A DNA stretch of 64,000 nt from Mycobacterium sp. (lineage in GTDB: Bacteria; Actinomycetota; Actinomycetes; Mycobacteriales; Mycobacteriaceae): positions 58,954 to 122,953 of the forward strand of contig RXJD01000005.1 of assembly GCA_003987775.1 (NCBI GenBank). Reading direction: 5' to 3'. Below the pieces are notes generated by a model. The model did not search any database and was not told the DNA's origin. It saw only the letters and a list, made by a program, of their open reading frames with translations. Of this stretch, positions 1 through 8,448 are shown piece after piece (the first letter of the stretch is position 1; the number at the start of each line of letters is the position of its first letter). Position numbers and translations under genes: made by a program.

Positions 1-930
1 CTTGAAGCTCTCCCAGTACAGCCGCGCGGAGGACGCCGCTGTCTCGGTCACCCAGTACAGCATCACGTTGTCCAGCAACTCATCTCGCGTAAGAACGTTC
101 TCCGGGTGCCCGTCGCAATCCATCCACGCCTGGAACTTCTCGACGATCCAGGCCAGCTGACCCACCGGCGAATCGACCAGCCCGTACCCCACCGTCTGCG
201 GCCGCGTCGACTGCTGCTTGGAATACCCCGTCCCGTTCTTGCGGTGCTCAGCCAGCGCGGCCAGCGCCTGCTGCTCCTCGGGCGTCGGGTTGGCCATCGT
301 CTCGGCGGTGGGCGTACCCAACGGCATGTTCAGATGGATCGCGGCGCAGTTGCCGCCCCCCGAACCGGCATTGCGACCGATCTGACTGGTGACCGCCGAG
401 CCCCAGTCACCACCCTGCGCGCCGTAGCGGTCGTAGCCCAACCGCTGCATCAACTCTTCCCAGACCAGCGCGATCTTCTCCACACCCCAGCCGGTGCGGC
501 CCGGCTTACCCGAGAACCCGTACCCCGGCAGCGACGGACACACCACGTGGAAGGCGTCCTCGGCCCGTCCACCGTGGGCGGTCGGGTTGGTCAGCGGCTC
601 GATCACCTTGTGGAACTCCACGATCGACCCCGGCCAGCCGTGGGTGATCAGCAGCGGGAAGGCGTCGTCGTGCGGCGAACGCTGGTGGATGAAGTGGATG
701 TCCAGACCGTCGAACTGGTCCACGAAGTGGTCGAAGCGGTTCAGCGCCGCCTCGCGGGCGCGCCAGTCGTAGTCGGTGGACCAGTAGGCGGCCAGATCCC
801 GGGTGTATCGCAACGGGATGCCCTGGCTCCAGTCGTCCACGCATTCGGCTTCCGGCCACCGGGTGCGCTGCAGCCGCAGGCGCAGATCGTCGAGTACGTC
901 GTCGGGAACGTCGATGCGAAACGGCTTCAC
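1..930 (-). CDS. Epoxide hydrolase with EHN-type N-terminus (3' end beyond window)
   Basis: Alpha/beta-hydrolase-fold epoxide hydrolase that would add water to epoxides. Translating the minus strand from a GTG at 930 gives 310 residues with no stop before the window edge, so the C-terminus is missing. The N-terminal part (VKPFRIDVPDDVLDDL, then the RTRWPEAE stretch) looks like the EHN domain of microsomal-type epoxide hydrolases. HGWPG at residues 97-101 is the oxyanion-hole motif, and GGDWG at 173-177 carries the nucleophilic Asp175. The acid and His of the triad should lie in the missing part. The start lies 10 nt after the stop of the small upstream gene, so the two may be cotranscribed. 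The substrate is unknown. Confidence 0.85.
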   Translation of the reverse strand, partial: MKPFRIDVPDDVLDDLRLRLQRTRWPEAECVDDWSQGIPLRYTRDLAAYWSTDYDWRAREAALNRFDHFVDQFDGLDIHFIHQRSPHDDAFPLLITHGWPGSIVEFHKVIEPLTNPTAHGGRAEDAFHVVCPSLPGYGFSGKPGRTGWGVEKIALVWEELMQRLGYDRYGAQGGDWGSAVTSQIGRNAGSGGGNCAAIHLNMPLGTPTAETMANPTPEEQQALAALAEHRKNGTGYSKQQSTRPQTVGYGLVDSPVGQLAWIVEKFQAWMDCDGHPENVLTRDELLDNVMLYWVTETAASSARLYWESFK

Positions 931-940
931 CCGGTCGACC

Positions 941-1135
941 CTACTTTTGTGTCGCGTCCTTGATCAGCGTGCTGATCTGCTCGAGCAGTTCACGCATGTC
1001 GGCGCGCATGGCATCCACCGCCGCATACAGGTCGGCCTTGGTTGCCGGCTGCTGGTCCGACGACAACGGCCGCACCGGCGGCCCCGATGTCTTGCGTGCT
1101 GCGCTGTCGCTCTGAGAACCAGGTAGGTCACCCAC
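941..1135 (-). CDS. Small hypothetical protein with coiled-coil tail
   Basis: A 64-residue protein from a GTG start, not recognised. The N-terminal half is polar and Ser/Pro-rich and probably disordered. The C-terminal half, ADLYAAVDAMRADMRELLEQ, has a heptad-like pattern and should form a short amphipathic helix or coiled coil. Its stop lies 10 nt upstream of the epoxide hydrolase start on the same strand, which is the main reason to accept it. A function cannot be assigned. Confidence 0.5.
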   Translation of the reverse strand: MGDLPGSQSDSAARKTSGPPVRPLSSDQQPATKADLYAAVDAMRADMRELLEQISTLIKDATQK

Positions 1136-1195
1136 GGTGTCGAGCGTGCCATACCCGGTCAGGCACGTCCACGAAGGGCAGCTTTTAGTGGCGGG

Positions 1196-1831
1196 TCACC
1201 GATCTGGGCGCAACTGTTCACGAAGCGCCGCATTCTCGGCCTGCAGGGCTGAAAGTCGTTGGCGCAACGAGGCGAGCTGCGGTTCAAGCTCCGCGGCGGT
1301 GAAGCGGGCAGTGATGTGCTGGTGACAGTTCCAGTCGTAGGCCTCGACGTCGACGACGACGGCGCGCTCCACGACCGCGTCATAACTGACTTCGGCAAGC
1401 TGGGCGATCAGGACGGGGTCGTCGTCGGCGGCAACGACACGGGCTCGCCCGAAGATCTTCAGGCGCCGCTTGTGCGCGTAATCCATTGCGATGATCGCGA
1501 CCCGGTTGTCCCCGGCGACATTGCCGGTGCTGATGTACTGCAGGTTGCCGCGAAAGTCGGCCCAGCCGATGGTGTGGTCGTCGATGACGCGAAGGAAACC
1601 GGGCGGCCCACCCCGGAACTGGACGTAGGGCCAGCCCGTCGCTCCGACGCTGGCCAGATAGAAGCTGTCGCGTTCGCCGAGGTAATCCCGCTCGTCATCG
1701 GTCAGCGGGTCGGCGCCGGGGACGGCCTTGGCCTGAACCCGTTTGCGATCGTAGAAGGCATCGCTGCCGTACTGATGCTGCACGGCTCGGACGTCATCGG
1801 TGAACGCGATCAGACCGTAGTGTTTGCTCAT
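1196..1831 (-). CDS. Pyridoxamine 5'-phosphate oxidase-fold FMN-binding protein
   Basis: A 211-residue protein of the PNPOx-like split-barrel flavin family. The segment from about residue 45 (LTDDERDYLGERDSFYLAS, then GWPYVQFRGGPPGFLRV) and the later GNLQYISTGN and DYAHKRRLKIFGRAR blocks are typical of the family, in which an FMN or F420 cofactor sits at a dimer interface. The last 30 residues (ASLRQRLSALQAENAALREQL) form a leucine-zipper-like coiled coil, an add-on for dimerisation. Many relatives are annotated only as general stress or 'pyridoxamine oxidase-related' proteins, so vitamin B6 metabolism should not be assumed. It diverges from feoA across a 281-bp gap. Confidence 0.75.
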   Translation of the reverse strand: MSKHYGLIAFTDDVRAVQHQYGSDAFYDRKRVQAKAVPGADPLTDDERDYLGERDSFYLASVGATGWPYVQFRGGPPGFLRVIDDHTIGWADFRGNLQYISTGNVAGDNRVAIIAMDYAHKRRLKIFGRARVVAADDDPVLIAQLAEVSYDAVVERAVVVDVEAYDWNCHQHITARFTAAELEPQLASLRQRLSALQAENAALREQLRPDR

Positions 1832-2032
1832 CGCGCACCCGCCTACTCTGTGTGGCCTCGGGAGTACGTTCGTTCACGCGGCCGGCGTCGGCCCACAACA
1901 ACCCGTGCGGGGCAACGGTCATGGTAACGCGCCGAGAGTGCGGTGGCATCCGAAGCCATCGGGCGCAACACCGCCGAGTCGGCCTCGAAACTCCTGTGCG
2001 TGATATGCCGCTGAGCCCTTGGCGCCCTTGCC

Positions 2033-2062
2033 CTTGGTGAGGCTGACCTAACTACGGATACT
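2033..2062 (+). promoter_or_regulatory. IdeR-type iron box overlapping the feoA promoter
   Basis: The 19-mer at 2033-2051 (cttggtgaggctgacctaa) matches the mycobacterial iron-box consensus TTAGGTTAGGCTAACCTAA at 15 of 19 positions by my alignment. A plausible core promoter overlaps it: TTGGTG at 2034-2039, a 17-nt spacer, and GATACT at 2057-2062. IdeR-Fe(II) bound here would block RNA polymerase, so feoAB would be repressed in iron-replete cells. The rest of the 281-bp gap (1832-2112) shows only the feoA ribosome site GGAGG at 2099-2103. The site is predicted from sequence alone. Confidence 0.7.
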
Positions 2063-2112
2063 CTTGGTTATCACCCGCGTGCGGGCGTGTCGGCAATCCG
2101 GAGGTACCAACG

Positions 2113-2406
2113 ATGCCCAACAGCCGGTTGGAGCGATCAGCGCCGAAGTCCCGGCCTGGTCAGGACCGCCGGCCGACCCTCGCCGACCTGGCTCCCGGCA
2201 CCGGCGCCAAGATCGTCGCGTTCGACCCAGCCATTGCGCCGGATATTGCAAATCGCCTGCGCCACTTGGGTTTCCGACCCGGAGTCCAAGTCATTAAGCT
2301 GCGCACCGCCCCGCTCGGCGACCCTGCGGTGTACCGGCTGCTGGGTTACGACACGTGCTTGCGGCGCCGGGAAGCCGCCCAGATCGAGATCACCGAGCAG
2401 TCATGA
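2113..2406 (+). CDS. feoA: FeoA, ferrous iron transport accessory protein
   Basis: A 97-residue cytoplasmic SH3-like FeoA-domain protein that assists the FeoB ferrous iron permease. The first 20 residues are a polar extension. The domain begins near LADLAPGTGAKIVAFD and runs through RLRHLGFRPGVQVIKLRTAPLGDPAVYRLLGYDTCLRRREA, with the typical LGFRPG turn and the GDP-x-x-Y-x-L-x-G segment. ATG at 2113 is preceded by GGAGG at 2099-2103. Its stop overlaps the feoB start (ATGA), so translation is probably coupled. A candidate IdeR box lies 62 bp upstream of the start. Confidence 0.92.
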   Translation: MPNSRLERSAPKSRPGQDRRPTLADLAPGTGAKIVAFDPAIAPDIANRLRHLGFRPGVQVIKLRTAPLGDPAVYRLLGYDTCLRRREAAQIEITEQS

Positions 2407-4343
2407 CCGCGTCCTGCCACGACGACGGGGGTGCGGTCGCCGCCCCGCCCGGCCTGTCCCGGACGGCGCTGATCGGCAGCCCCAACGCCGGCAAGACCAC
2501 CGTGTTCAACCAGCTCACCGGGATGAGGGCACGCACCGGCAACTACCCCGGTGTCACCGTCGCCCGCCGGGTAGGCACCGGGAAGTTCCGCAGCGAGGAC
2601 GAAACGACGACGTTCCTCGTCGAGGACGTCCCGGGGTGTTACAGCCTGCACCCCGTCAGCCCGGACGAACAGGTGGTCGCCGACCTGCTGCGCGGGGAAT
2701 TGCCTGGCATCACCGCACCGGATGCGCTCGCTGTGGTCGTCGATGTCACCGTCCTGGAGCGGTCGCTGTCGCTGGTGTCGCAGGTACTCGCACTGGGCAA
2801 GCCCACCCTGCTCATCCTCACCATGGGAGACGAACTTGCGGCCCGCGGTGGCCAGCTGGACACCGAAAAATTCGCCGCCGCGCTGGGCATCCCGGTGGTG
2901 AGCGTGATCGGCAGCCGCGGCAAGGGGTTCGAACCGCTACGGGCACTGCTGGCCGCGCCGCAGACCTGGCAGCGCGTCGCCATCCCGCCACCGTCCGACG
3001 ACGCCGAATACCAGAGCTGGATCGCCTCGATCCTCCATGCCGGCCGGTACCGGGCACCTGAGCCGGACCGCCGCAGCGCGCGGATCGACCGGGTGCTGTT
3101 GCACCCCGTGTGGGGTTCGTTGTTCTTCGTCGCGGTGATGTTCGCGTTCTTCCAGATCGTCTTCACCCTGGCAGCGCCGTTGCAGGACCTGATCGAGAAG
3201 TCGTTCAGCTGGCTGGGCACCCTGGTGGACGACCACATCAGCAACGGCGCGATCGCGGGACTGCTCGGCCACGGGGTGATCGGCGGAGTTGGCGCCGTCC
3301 TGGTCTTCATCCCGCAGATCGTGCTGATGTTCCTGCTGATCTCGCTGCTGGAAAACATCGGCTACATGACGCGCGCCGCGTTCCTGGTGGACCGCATCAT
3401 GGCGACCACCGGACTGGACGGCCGCGCCTTCGTGGCGATGCTGTCATCGCTGGCGTGCGCAGTGCCCGCCATCATGGCCACCCGCACCATTCCGTCGTCA
3501 CGAGACCGGCTCGCCACCTGCATGGCCGCGCCGTTGATGACATGTTCGGCCCGCCTGCCGGTGTACATCCTGCTGATCGGGATGCTGGTCAGTCCGCAGG
3601 ACAGGTGGGGGCCGGTCTCGATGCAGGGCGTGGTCATGTTCGGCATGTACCTGCTCGGCGGCGTCTCGGCGATGCTCACCGCCTGGCTGTTCAAATCGGT
3701 GGTGCTCGGCGGGGATCTGCTGCCGTTCTACATGGAGATGCCGCCCTACCGATTCCCGTCGCTCAAGTCGGTCGTGATGACCGTGTGGGACTCGGCAAAG
3801 GTGTTCCTGCGCAAGGCCGGAACCATCATCCTGGGCACTTCTGTCGTGTTGTGGTTTCTGCTCAACCTGCCGACGCGCACCGCGGAGACCGCCGGTATGG
3901 ACCAGGCCGCGGCTTCGGCCTACGTCGTCAACCATTCCTTCGCCGCCGGCCTGGGCAAGATTCTCGAACCGCTGTTCGCGCCGCTGGGTTTCGACTGGCG
4001 CGTCTGCGTCGGCCTGATCGGCGCGATGGCCGCCCGCGAAGTGTTCGTGGCCACGCTGGGGCAGATCTTCGCCACCGGCGAATCCGGCGACCTGGTCTCG
4101 GCCGCGCATTCGGCCGTCTTCACCTCCGGCCCGCATCACGGGGAGCTGGTGTTCACCGCGCCGACGATCATGGCGCTGCTCGTGTTCTTCGCCTACGCCC
4201 TGCAATGCATGTCGACGATCGCCACGCTGCGGCGCGAGACCAACTCGTGGCGCTGGCCGCTGGTGGCGTGGGGTTACATGTTCGTGCTCGCCTGGGTGGC
4301 GGCGTTCGCCGCCCGGCACATCACCATGTGGCTGACGGGTTGA
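2403..4343 (+). CDS. feoB: FeoB, ferrous iron permease
   Basis: Inner-membrane Fe(II) transporter of 646 residues with an N-terminal GTPase domain and a C-terminal permease. G1 is GSPNAGKTT (about residues 25-33), G2 is TGNYPGVTV, and G3 is DVPGCYS. The expected G4 NxxD appears as TMGD, so the usual Asn is Thr. Membrane signatures include SLLENIGYMTRAAFL, SLACAVPAIMATRTI, MTCSARLPVYI and GAMAAREVFVATL, the Gate-type segments of FeoB. I use the ATG at 2403 overlapping the feoA stop; an in-frame upstream start at 2355 lies within feoA and is less likely. It is followed 2 nt later by the NifU-like gene. Confidence 0.93.
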   Translation: MTASCHDDGGAVAAPPGLSRTALIGSPNAGKTTVFNQLTGMRARTGNYPGVTVARRVGTGKFRSEDETTTFLVEDVPGCYSLHPVSPDEQVVADLLRGELPGITAPDALAVVVDVTVLERSLSLVSQVLALGKPTLLILTMGDELAARGGQLDTEKFAAALGIPVVSVIGSRGKGFEPLRALLAAPQTWQRVAIPPPSDDAEYQSWIASILHAGRYRAPEPDRRSARIDRVLLHPVWGSLFFVAVMFAFFQIVFTLAAPLQDLIEKSFSWLGTLVDDHISNGAIAGLLGHGVIGGVGAVLVFIPQIVLMFLLISLLENIGYMTRAAFLVDRIMATTGLDGRAFVAMLSSLACAVPAIMATRTIPSSRDRLATCMAAPLMTCSARLPVYILLIGMLVSPQDRWGPVSMQGVVMFGMYLLGGVSAMLTAWLFKSVVLGGDLLPFYMEMPPYRFPSLKSVVMTVWDSAKVFLRKAGTIILGTSVVLWFLLNLPTRTAETAGMDQAAASAYVVNHSFAAGLGKILEPLFAPLGFDWRVCVGLIGAMAAREVFVATLGQIFATGESGDLVSAAHSAVFTSGPHHGELVFTAPTIMALLVFFAYALQCMSTIATLRRETNSWRWPLVAWGYMFVLAWVAAFAARHITMWLTG

Positions 4344-4345
4344 TC

Positions 4346-4867
4346 GTGACGGTTCCGCTGCTGCACCCGCAGACCACCGACGACCCCCGCCTGATGCGGT
4401 GGCTGACCGGGACACGGCAGCTGCCCGATGTCCCGCCGCAGTTGACCGCGCTGATCACCGAGGGCGTGCTGGAACGGGCGGAGGTAGGCGCCGGCGAGGT
4501 GCGAACGCGGTTGTGCGCCAACAGATCCTGGGAGGTCGACGGTCCCCGGGTGCGCTCAGCGCTGTTCGATGCGCTGTCCGGTCAGACCCCCGACGTCAGC
4601 GAACAGGAGTTGCGCGACGGGATCGACGAGATTCTGGCGCGCGACGTGTCGCCGATCGCCGCCTCGCACGGAGGCGCGATCAAGGTGCACTCGGTGCACG
4701 ACGGTGTTCTCACCGTGGAACTGACCGGAGCCTGCCTGGGCTGCCCGCTGAGCGGTCGCACCCTGGGCGACCTGGTGACCCGCAGCGTGCAGGCGCGCTA
4801 CCCGCAGATCCGCGAGGTCCGGGCGACCCAGCCGCGCCGCACGTGGCTGAAACTGAAACGGCGGTAG
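4346..4867 (+). CDS. NifU C-terminal-domain Fe-S protein of the feo operon
   Basis: A 173-residue protein from a GTG 2 nt after the feoB stop. The C-terminal part (about residues 85-165) is a NifU/NFU domain: ASHGGAIKVHSV, then GACLGCPLSGRTL with the CxxC pair Cys130/Cys133 that would bind a bridging [Fe-S] cluster. The N-terminal 80 residues are not recognised; one cysteine (C57) lies there. Its place directly after feoB suggests a role in Fe-S handling or iron sensing linked to Fe(II) uptake, perhaps replacing FeoC. That role is inferred from position only. Confidence 0.8.
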   Translation: MTVPLLHPQTTDDPRLMRWLTGTRQLPDVPPQLTALITEGVLERAEVGAGEVRTRLCANRSWEVDGPRVRSALFDALSGQTPDVSEQELRDGIDEILARDVSPIAASHGGAIKVHSVHDGVLTVELTGACLGCPLSGRTLGDLVTRSVQARYPQIREVRATQPRRTWLKLKRR

Positions 4868-4880
4868 CGCGCGCGTTGCC

Positions 4881-5951
4881 TCAACTGGCCGGGCAACCCT
4901 CGCGGTTGACCCCGTCGAGCGCCTTGGGCGCGCCCTCGATCGCCTTGTGCACCACGTCGAGCACCTGCGGATCCCAGGTGAGCGCGGTGGGCCAGTCCAA
5001 CCCGGCGGCGTTGGACACGAAGATGCTGTGGGTGTCGTCGAAGGTGTAACAGCGCCGGTGCGGCAGCACCGGATCGCCGACGTCCTTGGCCAGCGCGCTC
5101 TGCAACGCCACCAGACCGTCGTTGGGCCACACCGCGGGGTTCACCTGACTGGGCTTGGTGAACTTCTTGCCGCCGATCAGCACGACAGGGATCTTGTCCA
5201 GCACACCGGACTGGAAGTCGTTCCAGCCGTTCTTGCCCATCAGGAAAGCCTGGTTCACCTCACGGCCGGAGCCGGCCATCAGTCGCAGCACCTCGTCCTT
5301 GAATCCGTTCATCGCCTTCTCGCAGAACGTGTCTCCGAGGCAATCGGTGAGCGGAAGGATGCCGTTGGCATAGTCGGACAGATACGAGCCCTGCCACGGG
5401 GTGCCGATCGTGGTCAGCGAGCGGATATGCAGCGGGGAATTCGTGCTCGACAGCACCCGGATCGCGGCACGCGAGTAGAGACCGCCCATCGAGTGGGCAA
5501 CCAGGTCGACGTCGTTGACCCCTTTGTCGGTGTGCAGGTAGGTGAGGAACCGGGCGAGGTGCTCACCGGCGGTGTCGATACTTCCGGTGGAGTCGACGGT
5601 CATGTTCTCCGGCAGCGTCACCGGGCAGATCCCGAACGGGCCGAATCCGGTTTGGTCGACCACCTGCCCGCGCCCGGCCATCGCCGGCGAGGTGTAGACG
5701 GTGTACGCCTGCTTCAGCAGGTATTCGCGGATCGCGGTGTCGGTGTTGCCCGCCGCCAGTCCGGTTGCGCATGCCTGGTCCGGGGTGGTGAACGGGCTGG
5801 TGGCATCTCCCCCGGAGACGATCACCACGGCCTGAGCGGCCGGACGTTTGCCCGATGATGCATCTTTGTTCCCGCAGCCGGCGAGCATCGTCACCACCAC
5901 CACAACCAGCACCAGAAGTCGTCGCACGCCACAGGATGCTAGACCCCGCAT
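4881..5951 (-). CDS. Lipoprotein alpha/beta-hydrolase (lipase-like)
   Basis: A 356-residue exported lipid-anchored hydrolase. The start at 5951 gives an Arg-containing N-terminus, a hydrophobic VLVVVVVTML core and lipobox LAGC with Cys26. The mature protein carries VDLVAHSMGGLYSRAA, the nucleophile elbow with Ser154, and a late DDTHSIF whose His is a good catalytic candidate. This is the pattern of secreted triacylglycerol lipase/esterase proteins. The open frame extends upstream to 6314, but that stretch overlaps the acyl-CoA dehydrogenase and lacks a signal peptide. It follows that gene after 62 bp on the same strand. Substrate unknown. Confidence 0.8.
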   Translation of the reverse strand: MRGLASCGVRRLLVLVVVVVTMLAGCGNKDASSGKRPAAQAVVIVSGGDATSPFTTPDQACATGLAAGNTDTAIREYLLKQAYTVYTSPAMAGRGQVVDQTGFGPFGICPVTLPENMTVDSTGSIDTAGEHLARFLTYLHTDKGVNDVDLVAHSMGGLYSRAAIRVLSSTNSPLHIRSLTTIGTPWQGSYLSDYANGILPLTDCLGDTFCEKAMNGFKDEVLRLMAGSGREVNQAFLMGKNGWNDFQSGVLDKIPVVLIGGKKFTKPSQVNPAVWPNDGLVALQSALAKDVGDPVLPHRRCYTFDDTHSIFVSNAAGLDWPTALTWDPQVLDVVHKAIEGAPKALDGVNREGCPAS

Positions 5952-6013
5952 CGCGGGTTCTTGGTCAAACAGCCAAAGCCGGTGAGGTTTCGATCGGGAA
6001 CCGATGCCCGATC

Positions 6014-7231
6014 TCAGACGGTGTCCGATCCGGGCACCCGCGCCGCCGCGGACCCGACGTGGTTCATCCGCCGGATGATCGCGTACTTGTGGACTTCGGT
6101 GGGCCCGTCGTAGAGCCGGAATCCCCGGATGTCCCGGAAAATCATCTCGATCGGCGTTTCGTCGGTAACGCCGATTCCACCCATGACCTGTATGCAACGG
6201 TCGACGACCTTGAACAGCTCCTCGGACACGAATGCCTTGCTGATCGAACTCTCGTGCCGGCCTTTGTGCCCCTGGTCCAGGATCCACGCCGTGTGCCAGA
6301 TCGCCAACCGACACTGGGTGAGGGCAATTTCGTTGTCCGCCAACATGAATCCGACGCCCTGGTGATCGATGATCGGGGCGCCGAACGCCGTCCGGGTCTT
6401 CGCGTGCTCCAGGGCGATGTGCTGGGCACGTGAGGCGGCCCCCAGCCAGCGCATGGCGTGGGTGAGACGTGCCGGTGCCAGGCGCATCTGGGCGTAGCGC
6501 ATCGCTTCGCCGACTTCGCCGAGCACATTCGACGCGGGCACCCGCAGGTCGTCGAAGACGACGACGCCGTGCCCTTCGACATAGTTGCGGTCCATGGAGT
6601 TCATCACCCGCTCGATGACAATCCCTCCAGAACCGGGGTCATCACCCTTAGCCAGGAACAACGTTGGCCCGTTACGGTTTTCGTCACCGACCACGTTGGC
6701 CATAACGATCCAGGTTCCCGCGCCGTTGGCGCCGGTGATGAGCCACTTGCGGCCGCTGATGACGTAGGAGTCGCCGTCGCGTCGCGCTTCGGTGCGCAGT
6801 TGCGACGGATCCGAACCTGCTCCACCGGGCTCGGTCATCGCAAACACCGATCGGACGGTGCCGTCCAGGACGGGTTTCAGGAAGACCTCGGCCTGCTCGT
6901 CGGTCGTCAGCTTGTCGAGCAGAAACATGTTCCCCTCGTCGGGCGCGGCGCAGTTCATCGCGACCGGCCCGAGCGTGGACCACCCGGCCGCCTCGTAGAT
7001 TACCGACTGTTCGATGTGCGAAATGCCTTTTCCGCCGAATCGTGTGGAGGCCTGCGGGGTCAGAAGTCCTTCCTTGCGTGCCAATTCCACAAGCTCGCGG
7101 CGCAGGTCGTCGTTGGGGCCGTGCTGGGTGAGCCGCGGATCGCGCTCGTAGGGGACGATCGCGTCGATGACGAATCGGCGGACCCGCTCGCCGAGTGCCG
7201 TCAGTTCCGGGGGTACGGAGAAGTCGATCAC
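6014..7231 (-). CDS. Acyl-CoA dehydrogenase (FadE family, ACAD10/11-like)
   Basis: A 405-residue FAD-dependent acyl-CoA dehydrogenase catalysing alpha,beta-dehydrogenation of an acyl-CoA. FAD- and substrate-binding blocks are visible: FAMTEPGGAGSDPSQL, SGRKWLITGANGAGTWIVM, RTAFGAPIIDHQGVGF, and QVMGGIGVTDETPIEMIFRD. The C-terminal RLYDGPTEVHKYAI has the DGPxEVH form typical of the ACAD10/ACAD11 branch. It is encoded 27 nt after an APH-type phosphotransferase, the other half of ACAD10/11. In the animal enzymes the pair degrades 4-hydroxy fatty acids by phosphorylation and elimination. That role is an inference here. Confidence 0.88.
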   Translation of the reverse strand: MIDFSVPPELTALGERVRRFVIDAIVPYERDPRLTQHGPNDDLRRELVELARKEGLLTPQASTRFGGKGISHIEQSVIYEAAGWSTLGPVAMNCAAPDEGNMFLLDKLTTDEQAEVFLKPVLDGTVRSVFAMTEPGGAGSDPSQLRTEARRDGDSYVISGRKWLITGANGAGTWIVMANVVGDENRNGPTLFLAKGDDPGSGGIVIERVMNSMDRNYVEGHGVVVFDDLRVPASNVLGEVGEAMRYAQMRLAPARLTHAMRWLGAASRAQHIALEHAKTRTAFGAPIIDHQGVGFMLADNEIALTQCRLAIWHTAWILDQGHKGRHESSISKAFVSEELFKVVDRCIQVMGGIGVTDETPIEMIFRDIRGFRLYDGPTEVHKYAIIRRMNHVGSAAARVPGSDTV

Positions 7232-7258
7232 GGAGCCATCCTTTTGGGTTGTGGGCGA

Positions 7259-8341
7259 TCAGATGTCTTCTGCCGAAAGGGAATCGGCGGTCACCGTCAG
7301 AACAGATGTGGCAATGCGGTTGAACGCGGCGTACTGCGGGCCGACGAGCGCGCCACGTTGGTGCAGCACGAATAGCTGCTGCCAGGCGATCGCGAGGCGC
7401 AGCCGGCCCAACACCAGGTAGAAGCCGACCGGCACCGCTTCCCGTCCGGCCGCAACAAAGTACTTCGCCGCGAGCGCTTTCCGGTCCGGGAAGCCCGGCT
7501 GCAGGGACGGGGCCAATCCGAGGTCGCGAATGACGTCCGCGTCGTCGGCCTGCGCCCAATAGGACAGCGTGACGCCGAGATCGAAGAGCGGATCGCCCAG
7601 CGTCGACATGTCCCAATCGATCACCGCGGCAGCCGCGCCGGTGGCATCGAAGATGACGTTGTCAAACTTGAAATCGTTGTGCAGCACAGTGGGTTTGATC
7701 GACGGGTCGGGTGCAGCGGCGCCCAGCCAGGTCACGATGTGCTCGACCGTCGTCGGCGGTGTTCCGTCGAACGCGTTGTGCGCCCGCCGGTTCCAGCCGG
7801 CAATCTGTCGCGCGATGAAGCCTTGGGGCCGCCCGAGCTCGGCGAGCTCAGGGTGGGTGTCGAGGTCGATCGAATGCAGGTCCGCCAAGGCCGTCACGAA
7901 TTCGTCGGCGAGCCTGGCGCTGGGGATGGCGGCGAGTTGCTCGGGAATCGTGTCCGACACGACTGTGCCGGGGCGGTATTCGATCAGCTGAAAGGGGCCT
8001 CCGAGTACCGAGGCATCGTCACAGAAGGCCACTGCCCGCGGCGCGCGGCGGTAGTGCGCGTGCAGGCGACTCAGCACCCGGAATTCTCGCGCCATATCGC
8101 TGGCGCCCTCGGCCAGCTGTCCGCCCGGCGGCCGGCGCAACACCACGGGTTGGCCGTCCACCGAGATCAGGTAGTTCAGATTGGCCAGACCGTTGGCGAA
8201 CTGACGCGGCTCAACGGCGTCGAGCACCATCCCGCGGCCACGCAGCCAGGCGCCCAGCGCTTCCCAGTTCTGCGGCGAGCACTCGGCACGGAAACACTGC
8301 TGTTCAAGGGCGGCACCGGCGAGATCGTGGCGTGCGGTCAT
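7259..8341 (-). CDS. APH-type phosphotransferase, partner of the acyl-CoA dehydrogenase
   Basis: A 360-residue aminoglycoside-phosphotransferase-fold kinase. VLRRPPGGQ holds the likely ATP-contact region, HNDFKFDNVIFD is the catalytic loop (HxDxxxxN), and VIDWDMSTLGDPLFDLG the metal-binding segment. It resembles the N-terminal kinase domain of ACAD10/11 rather than antibiotic-modifying enzymes: VEPRQFANGLANLNYLISVDG, then EFRVLSRLHAHYRRAP. Next on the strand is the matching acyl-CoA dehydrogenase. The likely substrate is a 4-hydroxyacyl-CoA, made ready for elimination of phosphate. The family and operon support this; the substrate is inferred. Confidence 0.82.
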   Translation of the reverse strand: MTARHDLAGAALEQQCFRAECSPQNWEALGAWLRGRGMVLDAVEPRQFANGLANLNYLISVDGQPVVLRRPPGGQLAEGASDMAREFRVLSRLHAHYRRAPRAVAFCDDASVLGGPFQLIEYRPGTVVSDTIPEQLAAIPSARLADEFVTALADLHSIDLDTHPELAELGRPQGFIARQIAGWNRRAHNAFDGTPPTTVEHIVTWLGAAAPDPSIKPTVLHNDFKFDNVIFDATGAAAAVIDWDMSTLGDPLFDLGVTLSYWAQADDADVIRDLGLAPSLQPGFPDRKALAAKYFVAAGREAVPVGFYLVLGRLRLAIAWQQLFVLHQRGALVGPQYAAFNRIATSVLTVTADSLSAEDI

Positions 8342-8448
8342 CGGGCTCCTTTTAGACAGATCGCGTCCTACCGGACACTACGTCCGACGCCGATCGCGGG
8401 AACACGCCGCCCGAGCGTGCCGATAGCGCGCGGGCGCCCCTGACCCGC

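Noticed and set aside
106-963. Long plus-strand open frame over the epoxide hydrolase
   Set aside because: It is antisense to a gene with clear catalytic motifs and has no recognisable domain; it is a by-product of high GC.
7259-8341. APH gene as an aminoglycoside resistance gene
   Set aside because: Its sequence and neighbour match the ACAD10/11 kinase branch, not drug-modifying enzymes.
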